NCBI GenBank assembly: GCA_964586155.1
Contig: CAZPHC010000007.1
Coordinates: forward strand, 149,474 to 213,473
Length of the DNA stretch: 64,000 nt
From: SXNM01 sp964586155
Lineage (GTDB): Bacteria > Myxococcota_A > UBA9042
Direction of reading: 5' to 3'
This document shows positions 1 through 9,800 of this stretch, in pieces (the first letter of the stretch is position 1; every line of letters begins with the position of its first letter). The position numbers and the translations under genes were made by a program. The notes under the pieces were generated by a model, which saw only the letters and a program-made list of their open reading frames with translations, ran no database searches and was not told the DNA's origin.

Positions 1-1926
1 TTCTTGTACCCGGCGAGCGGCGCGTTCAGCTGCAGCAGCAACGCGCAATGCCCCAAGATCGTTGACGACGGCCCGAGCGGCGAGGTCTACGTCGGCCAGA
101 TCCCGTGCCAGAACGGCACCTGCGCCGGCGCGCCGACCAGCGTGCCGACCGGCGGCGGCAAGCTCGGCGACAGCTGCCAGAGCGACGCCAACTGCGACAA
201 GCCGACGTTCTGCCAGCCCATCTCGGCCAGCCAGGCGGTCTGTTCGCAGGACTGCAACCCGAGCAGCAGCGGCAGCTGTCCGGCCGGCTTCGGCTGCGTC
301 GCCTACCAGGGCAGCAGCACCCAAGGCGCCTGCATCAAGGGCGCGGGCGGCGGCGGCGGCGCGCCGACGGGCAAGGACATCGGCGAGCCCTGCGCCAGCA
401 GCTCGGAGTGCAAGTCGCAGATGTGCGTCGTCTCTGGCGGCGCGGCGACCTGCCAGACGCCCTGTACGGCCAACGCGCAGTGTCCTTCGGGCCAGACCTG
501 CCAGCTCTTCTCGGGCAAGACGTACGGCGCGTGCGCGGCTGCTCCCGGCGGTGGCGGCGGCGGCACCAAGACGCCCGACGGCGGCAGCTGCACCTCGTCG
601 AGCCAGTGCAGCTCGGCGCTCTGCGTCGGCTCGGGCGGCAGCGGCACCTGCGTCGGCGACTGCACGAGCAAGCCCTGCGCCACGGGCTTCGCCTGCGTCG
701 CGCTCAGCAACGGCAAGGGCGGCTGCTTCCCTGCGGGCAGCAAGGCCCTCGGCGAGGCATGCAGCGACGACCTCGACTGCGCGGGCGGCCTGTGCATGGC
801 CGACGGCGGCAAGTACATCTGCAGCCAGCCGTGCAGCGGCAGCAAGCCCTGCCCCAGCGGCTACGGCTGCTTCGCTGTCAGCGGCGGCAGCGCCTGCTTC
901 CCCGAGCAGGCCAAGGCCGGCATCGGCGCCGCGTGTCAGGGCTCGAGCGACTGCGTCTCGAACCTCTGCGTCTCGAGCGCGACCGGCGCGACCTGCAGCC
1001 AGGCATGCAGCAAGGACAGCCAATGCGGCGTCGGCTACGCCTGCGCCAGCCTCAAGGGCGGCGGCGGGGCCTGCGTCAAGCTCGGCGACGGCGTCAGCGG
1101 CAGCCCGTGCGACAGCCCCTACGATTGCCAGAGCGCGCAATGCGTCAACTTCGGCAAGGGCTACGTCTGCGGCACGCCGTGCACGGGCCAGGTCGACTGC
1201 GCGTGCGGCGAGGAGTGCAAGGCGCTCAGCGGCGAGTCGTGGTGCCTCGCCGGGGCCAAGAAGGCGTGCGTCGCCGACCTCGACGCCTGCGCCGCCGGAT
1301 CCGAGTGCGTCAGCGGCCTCTGCCTGGGCGGCAAATGCGCGCCGTCGTGCAGCATCTTCGGCGGCGGGGCCAGCTGCGCCGAGGGCAAGGGCTGCATCCG
1401 CCTGCAAGACGACCTGCCCGAGGGCACCTGCTCGACCCAGGGCCCCGAGGGCTTCGGCGCGCCGTGCAGCAGCGATACGACGTGCGTCTCGCTCTTCTGC
1501 GACAAGGGCGCCTGCGGCAAGCCGTGCAACCCGTTCGGGCCCAACACCTGCGCCTACGGCCTCGTCTGCATCGTCAGCAAAGGCAGCGTCGGCGCCTGCA
1601 CCCTGCCGCCGCCGGTCGCGAACGAAGACGCGGGCGGTGGTGCCGACGCCAGCGCCGGCGACGCGACGGGCGCCAGCGGCGACGGCACGGGCGGCACCGG
1701 CGGCACCGACACCGGCACCAGCACGGGCGGCGGCGACGCGATCAGCGCCAACGACACGGGGACGTCGTTCGGCACACCCATCGGTGGCACCAGCGGCGGC
1801 AGCAGCTCGGGCTGCAGCGCGGGCACAGCGCCCGGTTCGCGGACAGCGTGGCCGTTGCTGCTCGTCGTGGCGGCCTGCTGGACGCTGCTGCGTCGACGCC
1901 GCCGCCCCGGCGCCACGATGGCCTGA
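1..1926 (+). CDS. Cys-rich repeat surface protein with MYXO-CTERM-like tail (5' partial)
   Basis: The reading frame is already open at the first base, so the N-terminus and export signal lie outside the window. What is visible is about 530 residues of tandem units of roughly 50-65 residues, each with about eight cysteines (pattern like GEAC..D.DC..GLC......C..PC....PC..GYGC......C). They are joined by Gly-rich linkers and followed by an Asp/Ala/Gly/Thr-rich stretch. The last 35 residues are a sorting-type tail: SGCSAG, a hydrophobic helix (WPLLLVVAACWTLL) and a run of five Arg. This resembles MYXO-CTERM signals, which in myxobacteria are cleaved and anchored at the outer surface. I infer a disulfide-rich cell-surface or spore-coat-type protein. 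No catalytic domain is visible. It converges with the operon ending at 1936, only 9 bases away. Confidence 0.8.
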   Translation, partial: FLYPASGAFSCSSNAQCPKIVDDGPSGEVYVGQIPCQNGTCAGAPTSVPTGGGKLGDSCQSDANCDKPTFCQPISASQAVCSQDCNPSSSGSCPAGFGCVAYQGSSTQGACIKGAGGGGGAPTGKDIGEPCASSSECKSQMCVVSGGAATCQTPCTANAQCPSGQTCQLFSGKTYGACAAAPGGGGGGTKTPDGGSCTSSSQCSSALCVGSGGSGTCVGDCTSKPCATGFACVALSNGKGGCFPAGSKALGEACSDDLDCAGGLCMADGGKYICSQPCSGSKPCPSGYGCFAVSGGSACFPEQAKAGIGAACQGSSDCVSNLCVSSATGATCSQACSKDSQCGVGYACASLKGGGGACVKLGDGVSGSPCDSPYDCQSAQCVNFGKGYVCGTPCTGQVDCACGEECKALSGESWCLAGAKKACVADLDACAAGSECVSGLCLGGKCAPSCSIFGGGASCAEGKGCIRLQDDLPEGTCSTQGPEGFGAPCSSDTTCVSLFCDKGACGKPCNPFGPNTCAYGLVCIVSKGSVGACTLPPPVANEDAGGGADASAGDATGASGDGTGGTGGTDTGTSTGGGDAISANDTGTSFGTPIGGTSGGSSSGCSAGTAPGSRTAWPLLLVVAACWTLLRRRRRPGATMA

Positions 1927-1935
1927 CGCGACCGC

Positions 1936-4428
1936 TCACAACGTCTGCAGGAACGCGATCAGGTCCTCGATCTCCGCGACCGAGAGGTGGCTGGTGCCGC
2001 CGTGGCTGTCAGGCACGCCGTCGCGCTCGTTGCGGCCGACCTCGCCGGGCCGCAGCGCCGGATGCCCGGGCGCGCAGAGCACCTCGCGCAGGCCGCGGGC
2101 GCGACCGTGGTGCAGCATGCCGGGCGCGCGATCCCACAGGCCACGCAGCGACGGCGCGCCGAAGCGGACCTGGCGATCGGCGTCGCCGGCGCTCGGATCG
2201 GCGGCGCATGCCGCGATCGGCGCGACATCCTCGCATCGATCCTGCTCGGCGAGGGCGAAGGTGGCGACAAATCCGGGCGCCAGCAGGTCGAGGTTGCGGC
2301 CCTCGGCGTCGCGCATCGGCGTGACGACGGGCAGCATGCGGGCCGCCGGGTTGGCGCCGGTGACGTCGTCCGCGACGGTGTAGGCTGGCGCCGGATGGCA
2401 GCCGGCGCAGCCGACGTCGAAGCGCTCGAACAGCCGCTCGCCGCGTGCTGCCGCCGCGCTGCGCGGGTTCGGGTTCGGCAGCAGGCGCGGGGCCGCGAGC
2501 AAGAACAGGCCGATCGCGCGCGTGACACCCGCGAAGTCGAGGGCGATCGGGGCCCGGACGCCCGTGATCGGGTGCTCATAGGCCAGGCCGTCACCGAACG
2601 AGGTGTCGCGACCGACCAGGCGTCTCGCGGCGTCTCGGACGAAGGCGTCGCGCTCGACGAACGGCGTCGGTCGTGGGCTGGCGAAGGCCTCGCGACCGAG
2701 CCGAGCGGCGCTGACCCCATCGGCTGACGAGGCGTTCGGGGCGCTGGCGCAGACGTCCGGCGGATCGCTGCCGCAGGACTTGGGCGCGCCGGCCGGGCCG
2801 AAGAGCGTGTAGTCCGTGCAGCAGAAGTTCTCGATGCGCATGAACTCGTTGAGGACGGGCAGGAAGTTGCCCTGGTCCATCGCCGCCTCGTGGAACCAGG
2901 GCCGCGTGTCGTAGGCACCGCGATAGGCCATCGTCATGCGGCTCGAGCGCCCGGCGCGGGCGAGCAGTGGCATCGAGAACGCCTTGTCGATGTTGCCCTC
3001 CTCGCGGTGGCAGTGGGCGCAGGTCTGGTCGCCGTCCACCGTCATCGGCGCGGTGACGAAGTTGATCAGCTCGCCGATCTCGACGTCCGTGGCTGGGAAC
3101 GCGCCGGCGCTGACGTCGCCGACCACGACGGTCGCGATGGGCTGCAGCGTCGTGGCGTCGAGCACGCCGAGCGTCTCGCCCAGGCGATGCGCGACCAGCA
3201 GGTGGCCGCCCGCGAGCGCCAGGCCCATGGGCTGGTGACCGCCCGCAGCGGCGACGTGCAGCGGCGTCAGCGCCCCCGTGGCGGCGTCGACGGCGAAGGA
3301 TTGGACCTCGTCGCTGCCCGACATGCCGACCCAGACCGTCGCGCCGTCGGCGCTCGCGACGACGCCCTCGGGCAGCGCACCGGCGACCACCCGCCGCTCC
3401 GGCGGCGGCAGCAGCGCGCCGCCGCGGGCGAGATCGCGCGGGTCGACGTCGCGGTAGTCGCGGCCCCAGATCGAGTCGCTCGTGCCGCGCCAGGCGATGG
3501 CGCCGCTGGACGGATCGATCACCGCGATCTCGTTCTGCAGGTCCTGGAAGTTGATGTTCGGCGTGCCGTCGCCCGGCGAACCGTCGCCGTCACCATCGGG
3601 GCCCTCGGCGGCCGGATGGTGGGTCGAGGCCGAGAGCGTCGCGACCACGAGCCAGCGTCCGGCGAAGGCGACGCCGTTGCTGGGCGCACCGAGCGACACC
3701 CGCGCAGACACCGCGTTTGCGGCCAGATCGACGATGGCGACGTCGAGCCCTGTCAGCGCACCAACCGCGGCCCAGCGCCCGTCGGCCGAGACGGCCACGT
3801 CGCGCGGATTGGCCGCGACCGGCAGCCAGGGCCCGCGCTCGAGCACCCGCAGGCCCTGCGCTTCGGCGCGGACGCGCCAGATCGCGACCGCGTCCTTCCA
3901 GCGGTTGCTGAGGACCAGGCGCTCGCCGCTCGGGTCGAAGGCCGCGTCGATGGTGTAGGCATCGGTGGCGAGCAGGTGCTGCAGCGCGCCGCGGTCGGCG
4001 TCGACGATCGCGAGGTGGTTCGAGGTGCGCAGCGTCACGACCAGCCAGCGCCCCTGCGGATGCAGCGCCAGGCCGAGCGGGGCGCTGCCGACCTGCACGC
4101 GGCGAACCAGGCGCGGCTGCGCGCCATCGACACCGTCGACGATCGCGACGCGCGAGTCCGGGCGATCGATCGTCCCCGGCAGCGAGACAAAGGCCCGCCG
4201 GCCGTCGGCGTTGACCGCGACCTCCTGCGGCTTGAGCCGCAGCGGCTGCGGTGCCCAGAGTGGATCTGCGGGCCCGAAGGGGTTGCCGCCGGGTCGCAGC
4301 GTCACGGCGTGGCGCACATCGCCGATCGGCTCGTCGTCGCCGCAGGCGGCGAGCGCAGCGAACACGGCGAACACGGCGAACACGGCGAGCGCGGCGAGCG
4401 CGTCACGCGAGGGTCCGGGCCGGGTCAT
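1936..4428 (-). CDS. Beta-propeller plus di-haem cytochrome c peroxidase-like lipoprotein
   Basis: 830 aa. An export signal ends in LAACGDD (lipobox), so it is probably a lipoprotein. Residues about 50-450 look like a YVTN/Lgv-type beta-propeller (repeated blades such as VAIVD, NHLAIVDA, GVLDATT). The C-terminal half carries two haem c motifs, CAHCH near residue 470 and CAGCH near 673, in the arrangement of the MauG/cytochrome c peroxidase superfamily. Members reduce peroxide or oxidise a protein or small-molecule partner in the periplasm. The unusual NFCCTDYTLF Cys pair and further Cys between the haems could form disulfides. An AAAGGAGG ribosome site lies 7 bases before the ATG, and the start overlaps the upstream stop (ATGA). 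It is the last gene of the 9934-1936 operon. Di-haem assignment is firm; the substrate is unknown. Confidence 0.85.
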   Translation of the reverse strand: MTRPGPSRDALAALAVFAVFAVFAALAACGDDEPIGDVRHAVTLRPGGNPFGPADPLWAPQPLRLKPQEVAVNADGRRAFVSLPGTIDRPDSRVAIVDGVDGAQPRLVRRVQVGSAPLGLALHPQGRWLVVTLRTSNHLAIVDADRGALQHLLATDAYTIDAAFDPSGERLVLSNRWKDAVAIWRVRAEAQGLRVLERGPWLPVAANPRDVAVSADGRWAAVGALTGLDVAIVDLAANAVSARVSLGAPSNGVAFAGRWLVVATLSASTHHPAAEGPDGDGDGSPGDGTPNINFQDLQNEIAVIDPSSGAIAWRGTSDSIWGRDYRDVDPRDLARGGALLPPPERRVVAGALPEGVVASADGATVWVGMSGSDEVQSFAVDAATGALTPLHVAAAGGHQPMGLALAGGHLLVAHRLGETLGVLDATTLQPIATVVVGDVSAGAFPATDVEIGELINFVTAPMTVDGDQTCAHCHREEGNIDKAFSMPLLARAGRSSRMTMAYRGAYDTRPWFHEAAMDQGNFLPVLNEFMRIENFCCTDYTLFGPAGAPKSCGSDPPDVCASAPNASSADGVSAARLGREAFASPRPTPFVERDAFVRDAARRLVGRDTSFGDGLAYEHPITGVRAPIALDFAGVTRAIGLFLLAAPRLLPNPNPRSAAAARGERLFERFDVGCAGCHPAPAYTVADDVTGANPAARMLPVVTPMRDAEGRNLDLLAPGFVATFALAEQDRCEDVAPIAACAADPSAGDADRQVRFGAPSLRGLWDRAPGMLHHGRARGLREVLCAPGHPALRPGEVGRNERDGVPDSHGGTSHLSVAEIEDLIAFLQTL

Positions 4429-4982
4429 GGCTTGCCTCCTTTGAGGCAGCCCGTGCCGTCATCGACGTGGATGCACGGGTCGCCGTCGCGCAGCGTCAGC
4501 GTCTGGCTCGCGTCGCAGCGCAGGCCCGAGACTTCGATCCGCACCGAGAGCTCGACGGTCCGGTCGGCGAGCTGCGCGACATCCGCCGGGCTGAGCAGCA
4601 GCCGCAGGGCGGCGTCCGTGCCCTCGAACCGCGTCGTCATCGCCGCGGACGCGGGCTGCAACCCCTCGATCGAGTAAGCATACTTCACCTTCGCGATGGC
4701 GTCGCCCGGGGACCGATCGGCGCGCACGCTCAGATCGATCCAGACAAAACCCTGGAACCCGAGCACGAGCTCGGCCGTCACCGGAGCCGCGAGCGGCACG
4801 AAGTCGGCCCCGAGGCGGGTGCCCAGCGTACAGTCGATGATCTCCGGGCCCGGATCGACGGGCGGAACGTCGTCCTCGCTGCTGCAGCCGACCACGGCCG
4901 ACCCGAGCAGCAGCCAGGCCAGGAGCGTCGACGCGGCACAGGGCGGTGGCCGGACGCGGCCTGCGTGGACGACGTCGCTCAT
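4425..4982 (-). CDS. Small lipoprotein with Ig-like domain
   Basis: 185 aa. The start is the ATG overlapping the stop of the preceding DUF3570 gene (ATGA at 4979-4982). It has a hydrophobic signal LLAWLLLGSAVVGC with a lipobox Cys, then an acidic/Pro linker. The mature domain begins with EIIDCTLGTRLGADFVPL and a GFQGFVWIDLSV strand. This recalls the short Ig-like beta-sandwich (G.G...F.PL....V.L..G.QG) common in myxobacterial lipoproteins beside secreted enzymes; I give that from memory of the pattern, not from a search. Four Cys remain in the mature part (IIDC, LRC, DPC, TGC), enough for two disulfides. Its stop overlaps the start of the di-haem protein, so it may be a partner or substrate of that enzyme. 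Function not known. Confidence 0.75.
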   Translation of the reverse strand: MSDVVHAGRVRPPPCAASTLLAWLLLGSAVVGCSSEDDVPPVDPGPEIIDCTLGTRLGADFVPLAAPVTAELVLGFQGFVWIDLSVRADRSPGDAIAKVKYAYSIEGLQPASAAMTTRFEGTDAALRLLLSPADVAQLADRTVELSVRIEVSGLRCDASQTLTLRDGDPCIHVDDGTGCLKGGKP

Positions 4983-6166
4983 CGGCGCAGCTCCAGGCCG
5001 AGGCCGCCGGCCCAGGCGTCGCGGCCCAGGGCGTCGCGGAACCCTCGATAGTCGGTCCACTGTCGCAGCAGATGCCCGACCACGGCGACGGTGCCGAGCG
5101 AGCCCAAGGTGGTCAGGTCGCGCTGGCCCTCGATCGCGACCGAGCGCACGTCGAGGCCCCCCAGGCGGCGATCGCCCGTGCGGTAGGCCGGCGCTCCATC
5201 CGGCCCGGCATCGTCGATCGGGCGGAAGAAGCGCGCCGCGCCGGCGCTGGCCCAGCGCAGCTCGAGGCGAAGGTGGCTGGCTGCATCCGGCCAATCGGCG
5301 GCCGCTGTGGCAGCCAGCGCGTGGCCCCAGACGCCCCATGTGTCGGCCTGGACCTCGGCCTGGCCATGCAGCGCGAGGCCGAGCCGCGGGGTCCACGACA
5401 CCGTGGCGCCCGCGCTGCCACGCAGCCGGGAGGCCGGATGGCGCTCGGCCAGCGTGGTTCGACCGCCGTCGGCCCAGCGCAGCGCCACGAAGCGATACGG
5501 GCTTGCCTGGCAGCCGACCTGGGCATCGCAGCGGTGGCCTCGACCGTGCGCCGAGAGCGCGATCACCGTCGACGGCGACAGGATATGGCTCAGCCCGACC
5601 TCGGCCGTCATCGCCTGCAGCGAGCGCCAATCCGGCGACGCGCCCGGCAGCCACATCCGCTCGGCGCTGGCAGCGAGCGCCGCGTGCAGCCGCGCCCGTC
5701 GGGCCCAGATCTCGCGGCTGGCCTGCAGGCGCGCCGTCATCGAGGCGAAGTCGCGCTCGCTGCTGCCCGCCAGGCTGGCGCCGACCTCGCTGACGCCCGC
5801 GGCCGACTGCCACCCGAGCACCAGATCCTCGCGCTGTTCGGTGAATTGCGTCGCCCCCGACACGCCGTCGGTCTTGAGCGCGCGCGTGGCGCCCGAGACG
5901 AAATCGACCGAGGAATGCGCGGTCCAGCGACCGGCCCGGCCGGCGTCGAGCGACGCAGCGACCGACGGCGCGACGACGGTCACGCTGCCGTCCGAGAAGG
6001 CGCTGCCCTGCACCGAGACCGCCCCTGCGATGGGCCCCGCGGCGAGCCCGGTGGAGCTGCCCCAGACGCTGGCCCAGACACTGCCGACGCAGGCAAGAGC
6101 CGCCCAGCGGGCCACCGTGGCCCACGTTCGAGCGCGACCGCGCGGCCGGATCAGTTGCAGCCGCAT
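4979..6166 (-). CDS. DUF3570-type outer-membrane beta-barrel-like protein
   Basis: About 395 aa. A basic N-terminus and hydrophobic signal peptide (ALACVGSVWASVWG) lead into a Ser/Gly/Ala-rich mature protein with many alternating strands, e.g. LHAALAASAERMWLPG and HLRLELRWASAG. This is expected for a beta-barrel. The context identifies it best: DUF3570 proteins are regularly encoded right after a DUF4266 mini-lipoprotein, and here such a gene sits immediately upstream and overlaps it by 16 bases. The C-terminus GLGLELRR resembles the aromatic/hydrophobic final strand of a barrel but ends in Arg. It carries the conserved early segment around FSDGSVTVVAPSVAASLD. The start at MRLQLI is chosen because it gives a normal signal peptide. 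Export is firm, the barrel is inferred and the function unknown. Confidence 0.75.
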   Translation of the reverse strand: MRLQLIRPRGRARTWATVARWAALACVGSVWASVWGSSTGLAAGPIAGAVSVQGSAFSDGSVTVVAPSVAASLDAGRAGRWTAHSSVDFVSGATRALKTDGVSGATQFTEQREDLVLGWQSAAGVSEVGASLAGSSERDFASMTARLQASREIWARRARLHAALAASAERMWLPGASPDWRSLQAMTAEVGLSHILSPSTVIALSAHGRGHRCDAQVGCQASPYRFVALRWADGGRTTLAERHPASRLRGSAGATVSWTPRLGLALHGQAEVQADTWGVWGHALAATAAADWPDAASHLRLELRWASAGAARFFRPIDDAGPDGAPAYRTGDRRLGGLDVRSVAIEGQRDLTTLGSLGTVAVVGHLLRQWTDYRGFRDALGRDAWAGGLGLELRR

Positions 6167-6384
6167 GTCGCGCCTCCGCCAGACGAAGCCGGCAGGCCGG
6201 GCTCGCGCACCTCGCGGACGTGCGCCCGCCACGCCGTGCTGGGCAGGCTGCCAGGGCTGGCCATGCAGGGCCGCAGCACGGCGCTGCGCCGCCAGAGCGG
6301 CGCGACGGTGCAGCCCGTCAGCCCCAGAAGGAGCGCGAGGCCGAGCCCCAACCACCGGCGCGACGTGCGCGTCTTGGGGCTCAT
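6151..6384 (-). CDS. DUF4266 mini-lipoprotein with C-terminal CGCN
   Basis: 77 aa. It has a short signal LGLALLLGLTGC with a lipobox. The mature protein follows the DUF4266 pattern: Cys, a Trp-Arg pair (PLWRRSAVL), a following Pro-Cys-Met (family P-x-M), then a Glu/Arg segment (HVREVREP) and a Gly-rich end SSGGGATCGCN. The family's C-terminal Cys-Gly-Cys-Asn is fully kept and suggests metal binding or a covalent modification. The role is not established. In other bacteria these genes sit with DUF3570, a thioredoxin-like protein and an FMN transferase (ApbE). Here DUF3570 follows directly (16-base overlap) and the start overlaps the stop of the C-X4-C-H lipoprotein (ATGA). It is easily lost in automated annotation because of its size. 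Confidence 0.85.
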   Translation of the reverse strand: MSPKTRTSRRWLGLGLALLLGLTGCTVAPLWRRSAVLRPCMASPGSLPSTAWRAHVREVREPGLPASSGGGATCGCN

Positions 6385-6896
6385 GGCGCCTCCGACGAAG
6401 CGTCGGCGGTCGTCGTCGCCAGCGTCGCGGCGATCCAGGCGCGCAAGGCGAGGTAGTCCGGTTCGTACCGATCGGCGAAGACGGCGCCAAAGCGGTGACC
6501 GCCGCTGCCGCCGAGGGTCATGCCCAGCAGCGGAGCGGCGTCGACGGCGTCGGTCACGATGCGCGCCTCGACCTGGCGCTGGTTGTGGCGCAGCTCGGCG
6601 GCGTCCATCGGCTCGGTCGAGAACGCGAGGCGGGGAGGCATCCGATGCAGGCCGAGGGCGAAGACCTCGAACGTGCGGCCGCTGCCGTGGCAGCTGGGGT
6701 TGGCGCAACGGCGGGCCAGCACGGGCTGCACCTCGGACGCGAACGTGATCGGATCGCCGGCCGGCCACGGCAGCCGGGCGCTGGCGAGCGCACCGCCCGA
6801 CGTCCCGTCGCCCCACGGCTGCGCGACGCAACCGCCGAGCAGCAGCGGCGCCAGGCACGCCCGGATCCAGGCCGGCGTCCGGCGGGACCACCTCAT
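6381..6896 (-). CDS. Small haem-motif lipoprotein (C-X4-C-H)
   Basis: 171 aa. The signal peptide ends at LLLGGC (lipobox). After about 20 residues comes the segment FASEVQPVLARRCANPSCHG, a cytochrome c-like N-terminal helix whose haem-type motif is C-A-N-P-S-C-H, i.e. C-X4-C-H rather than C-X2-C-H. It resembles the planctomycete-type cytochrome segments ('VQPIL...C..CHG'). The rest (residues 75-171) contains a His/Arg-rich stretch (ELRHNQRQVEARI) and ends with a helix DYLALRAWIAATLA, typical of the last helix of c-type domains that packs on the haem. A Met or His distal ligand cannot be assigned with certainty. Start and stop both overlap neighbouring genes (ATGA), so it is translationally coupled. 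Probably a periplasmic electron carrier. Confidence 0.8.
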   Translation of the reverse strand: MRWSRRTPAWIRACLAPLLLGGCVAQPWGDGTSGGALASARLPWPAGDPITFASEVQPVLARRCANPSCHGSGRTFEVFALGLHRMPPRLAFSTEPMDAAELRHNQRQVEARIVTDAVDAAPLLGMTLGGSGGHRFGAVFADRYEPDYLALRAWIAATLATTTADASSEAP

Positions 6897-9800
6897 GGCG
6901 CGCCGCCGGGGGCCGATCCGGACGCGGCCGCGCTGCCGAGGAAGGTGGCGCCGAGGTCCATCCACAGCAGCAGCGTCGCGCGTTCGGCCTCGCTGAGCGC
7001 GCCATGCGGACCGGCGCCGGGCGGCAGGGGGCGCGGCGCTTCGAGCTCGCGGCCCAGCAGGCGCTCGGCGAGGTGGCTGGCGCGGGCGCGGCCGTGCGTG
7101 GCGTCGACGTAGCGGAAGCCGCCGCCCGAGCCCTCGCCACGCGCGAGCAAGGCCTCGTAGCCCACGTCGAACCAGGCCGTCTCGCCGCCGTCCAGGCGCA
7201 GGTCGCCGGCGCGGGTCGCGGCGTCGTGGCATCCCGCCGTCGCGCAGCGAGCGTCGAGGATCGGCCGCACGTCGGCGCGGAAGTCGAGCTCGGACCGGGT
7301 CGCCACGCCGAGCTCGGGCGGCGCCAACGGCCGTCGCGGATCGCCGCCGTCATAGCGCGACAGGGTCCACGAGGCGCTCGTGACGAGATCGACGTGCATC
7401 GGCGAGGACGCGGTCGGATCGCCGTCGGCGGCGCCGTGGCAGACGGCGCAGGTCGCGCGGTACGGCCCGTCCGGCGAGGCCGCCACGCCCTGTGGCACGC
7501 GCTGCCCGGGCTCGCCGTGCAGCCAGCGGTTGTGCGGCAGGCCCGCAGCGAGGCCATCGCTGGCGACCGCCTGCAGCCGCACCGGCGACGACGGCGGGAT
7601 CGCGGCCTGGAAGCTGCCGTCCGCGGCCAGCGGCAAGGTGCCGAGCAGGCGCACGGGCGCCTGGGGTCCGAGACCGGCGGTCGACGCCGACGCCGACGCG
7701 CCGACGATGGCCCCGGCGGGCAGCGGCGCACGCGCCACGTCGAGCGGCTCGAGCAGCCGGACGGCGACCAGGTCCTGGCGGGCCGGACGCACGCCCGTCG
7801 GCGGCAGGTGCGCGAGGATCGCGTCGATCATCGGCACGCCCTGGTGCACGAGCAGGCCGGAGGCGGCGGCGGCGTCCGCGCGCTCGGGCCCGACGGGCGG
7901 CGACGGCGCGCGCCGCCAGCGGGCGACGGGGCCGCGCAGATCGGCGTCGTCGGCGGCGAGCCAGGGCACGGCGCTCGCGATGGTCACGCGCCCCTGGTGG
8001 TCATGGCCGAGCTGGAGCAAGGCGATCCACGCCGGCCCCTGGCTGGCTCCGGGCGCGACGGGCGATCGCGCCGAGACGAGCAGGCCGAGCCCGGGCAGCG
8101 CATGCGCCTCGCCGGCAGCCGCCAGGCCAAGGGCGGCGAGGTCCAGGCGCTGGAACGGCGGCAGGTAGCCGGGCAACGAGGGTGGCGTGGTCGTGCCCGC
8201 GACACCGGTCGGCCCGGGCAACGAGGGCCCGAGGTTGCGGTCGACCACGATCAGCCCACCGAGGGTGTCGGTCGCCGCCAGCGGCAGGGTGGTGGCCACA
8301 TAGCGCCCGTCGGCGATCTCGACGGTCTGGATCATCGCCTCGAAGGGGTAGCTGACGCCGAAGTGCTGGTGCAGCTCGGTGTGCAGGTCCGGCGCGAAGC
8401 GGAACGGATGGGCCTTGCGCTGGTCGGCGATCACGTCGCGCAGCAGCGTCACGCCGACGGTGCCCGCCGTCTCGAGGCCGACGCGGAAGGGTGACGGCCA
8501 TCGCACCCGATGCGGCGAGAACGTTCGCTGCCGAGGGACCATCGAGGTCGGGTCGAGCTCGAAGAGCTCGCTGCCGACGCCGCCGTCGTCCGCCCTGCCG
8601 CGCGCGCGGTCGCTGACGAAGTAGACGCGGCCACCCGGCCCGACGCACGGATCGCGGTCGTGGACCGCCCCCACGTCGCCCTCTGGTGCGAACGTCAGCT
8701 GCCGCGTCGGGCCGTCCGGCAGCTCGCGTTGCCAGAGCAGCCGGGGCCCCGTGGGCGCGCGCTGCACGGCGAAGATCGCGCGATCGCCGGCCGCGTCGAG
8801 CGCGACGTCGCGGGCGTCGCAGGGCCCGCCGGCACACGCGGCTGCGGACACCTCGTCGACGATGGCGAACGCGCCGCCGCCCTGACGCATCGCGCGCACG
8901 ACGCGGGTGCCCGGCACGAACGCGCCGAGGGCGAAGAGCGCCGGCCCGACCGCGTCGCCGCCGCCTGGATCGGGCGCCGAGGAGCCGCGCGGTACCGCGG
9001 TCACGAGGATCTCCTGCACCGACGCGGCGCTCGCTTCCTCGACGTCCGCACCCGGTGCAGACGGCGCGCCCGAGGCGACACCCGGCGGGCACGGCGTCGT
9101 CGTCGCGGCCCGCTCGGCGCAGGCCCAGGCCCGGATCGCGCGCGCCAGCGGCCCGTCGACGCCGGCTGCGAGGTCGACCGCGCCGGCCCGATGCGGCAGG
9201 CCGCCCTGCCCCGGCGCGAGCGCCTTGCGCAGCAGCCGCGACGAAGACGGGTCGCCGTCGAGCGCGAGCATCACCTTCGCCTGGACGTGGTTGGCGCGGC
9301 TGACGGCGCGCGACCGGCCCGCGGCCACACCCGGATCGAGGCGGAACGGCACCGGCGACTGCGGCCCGTGGCAGTTGCCGAGCGCGCAGCCGCGGCCCAG
9401 CAGCAACGGCTCCACCGTGGACGCGAACAGCGCCTGCGGCCCTTGCAGCGGCGGCGACCTCTCGCCGCCAGCGCCCGCGTCCTCGCGCGCGAGCCAGCGG
9501 CGCAGCGCCCTGGCGTCGTCGCTCTCGAGCGAGCCCAGCGCCGCCCCACCCGCGTGGGGCTGACCGCCCTCCTCGGGGCCGATGGCCTTGCGCAGCAGGG
9601 ACGAGAAGCGCACGTCTTCTGCGGTGTTGGCGGCGCGAAGCGCGGCGCGGCGCGCGGCGTCGAGGTCGTCGAGGCGGCCGTAGGCGTCGACGCGCATCAG
9701 CAACGTCGACCAATCGAGCACCTCGCCGCGCGCCTCCGCGTCCGGGCTCACGCCGTGGCAGGTCGGCGCCGCGCAGCGCCGCGCCAGCACCGGGGCCGCC

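Noticed and set aside
2890..4677. 595-codon plus-strand frame over the di-haem protein
   Set aside because: Composition is Arg/Asp/Val-rich shadow of the minus-strand gene; no ribosome site, no domains.
4425..4982. MbnP family assignment for the Ig-like lipoprotein
   Set aside because: The four-Cys spacing and His-rich start of MbnP are not found. Only the neighbourhood (a di-haem enzyme) is similar.
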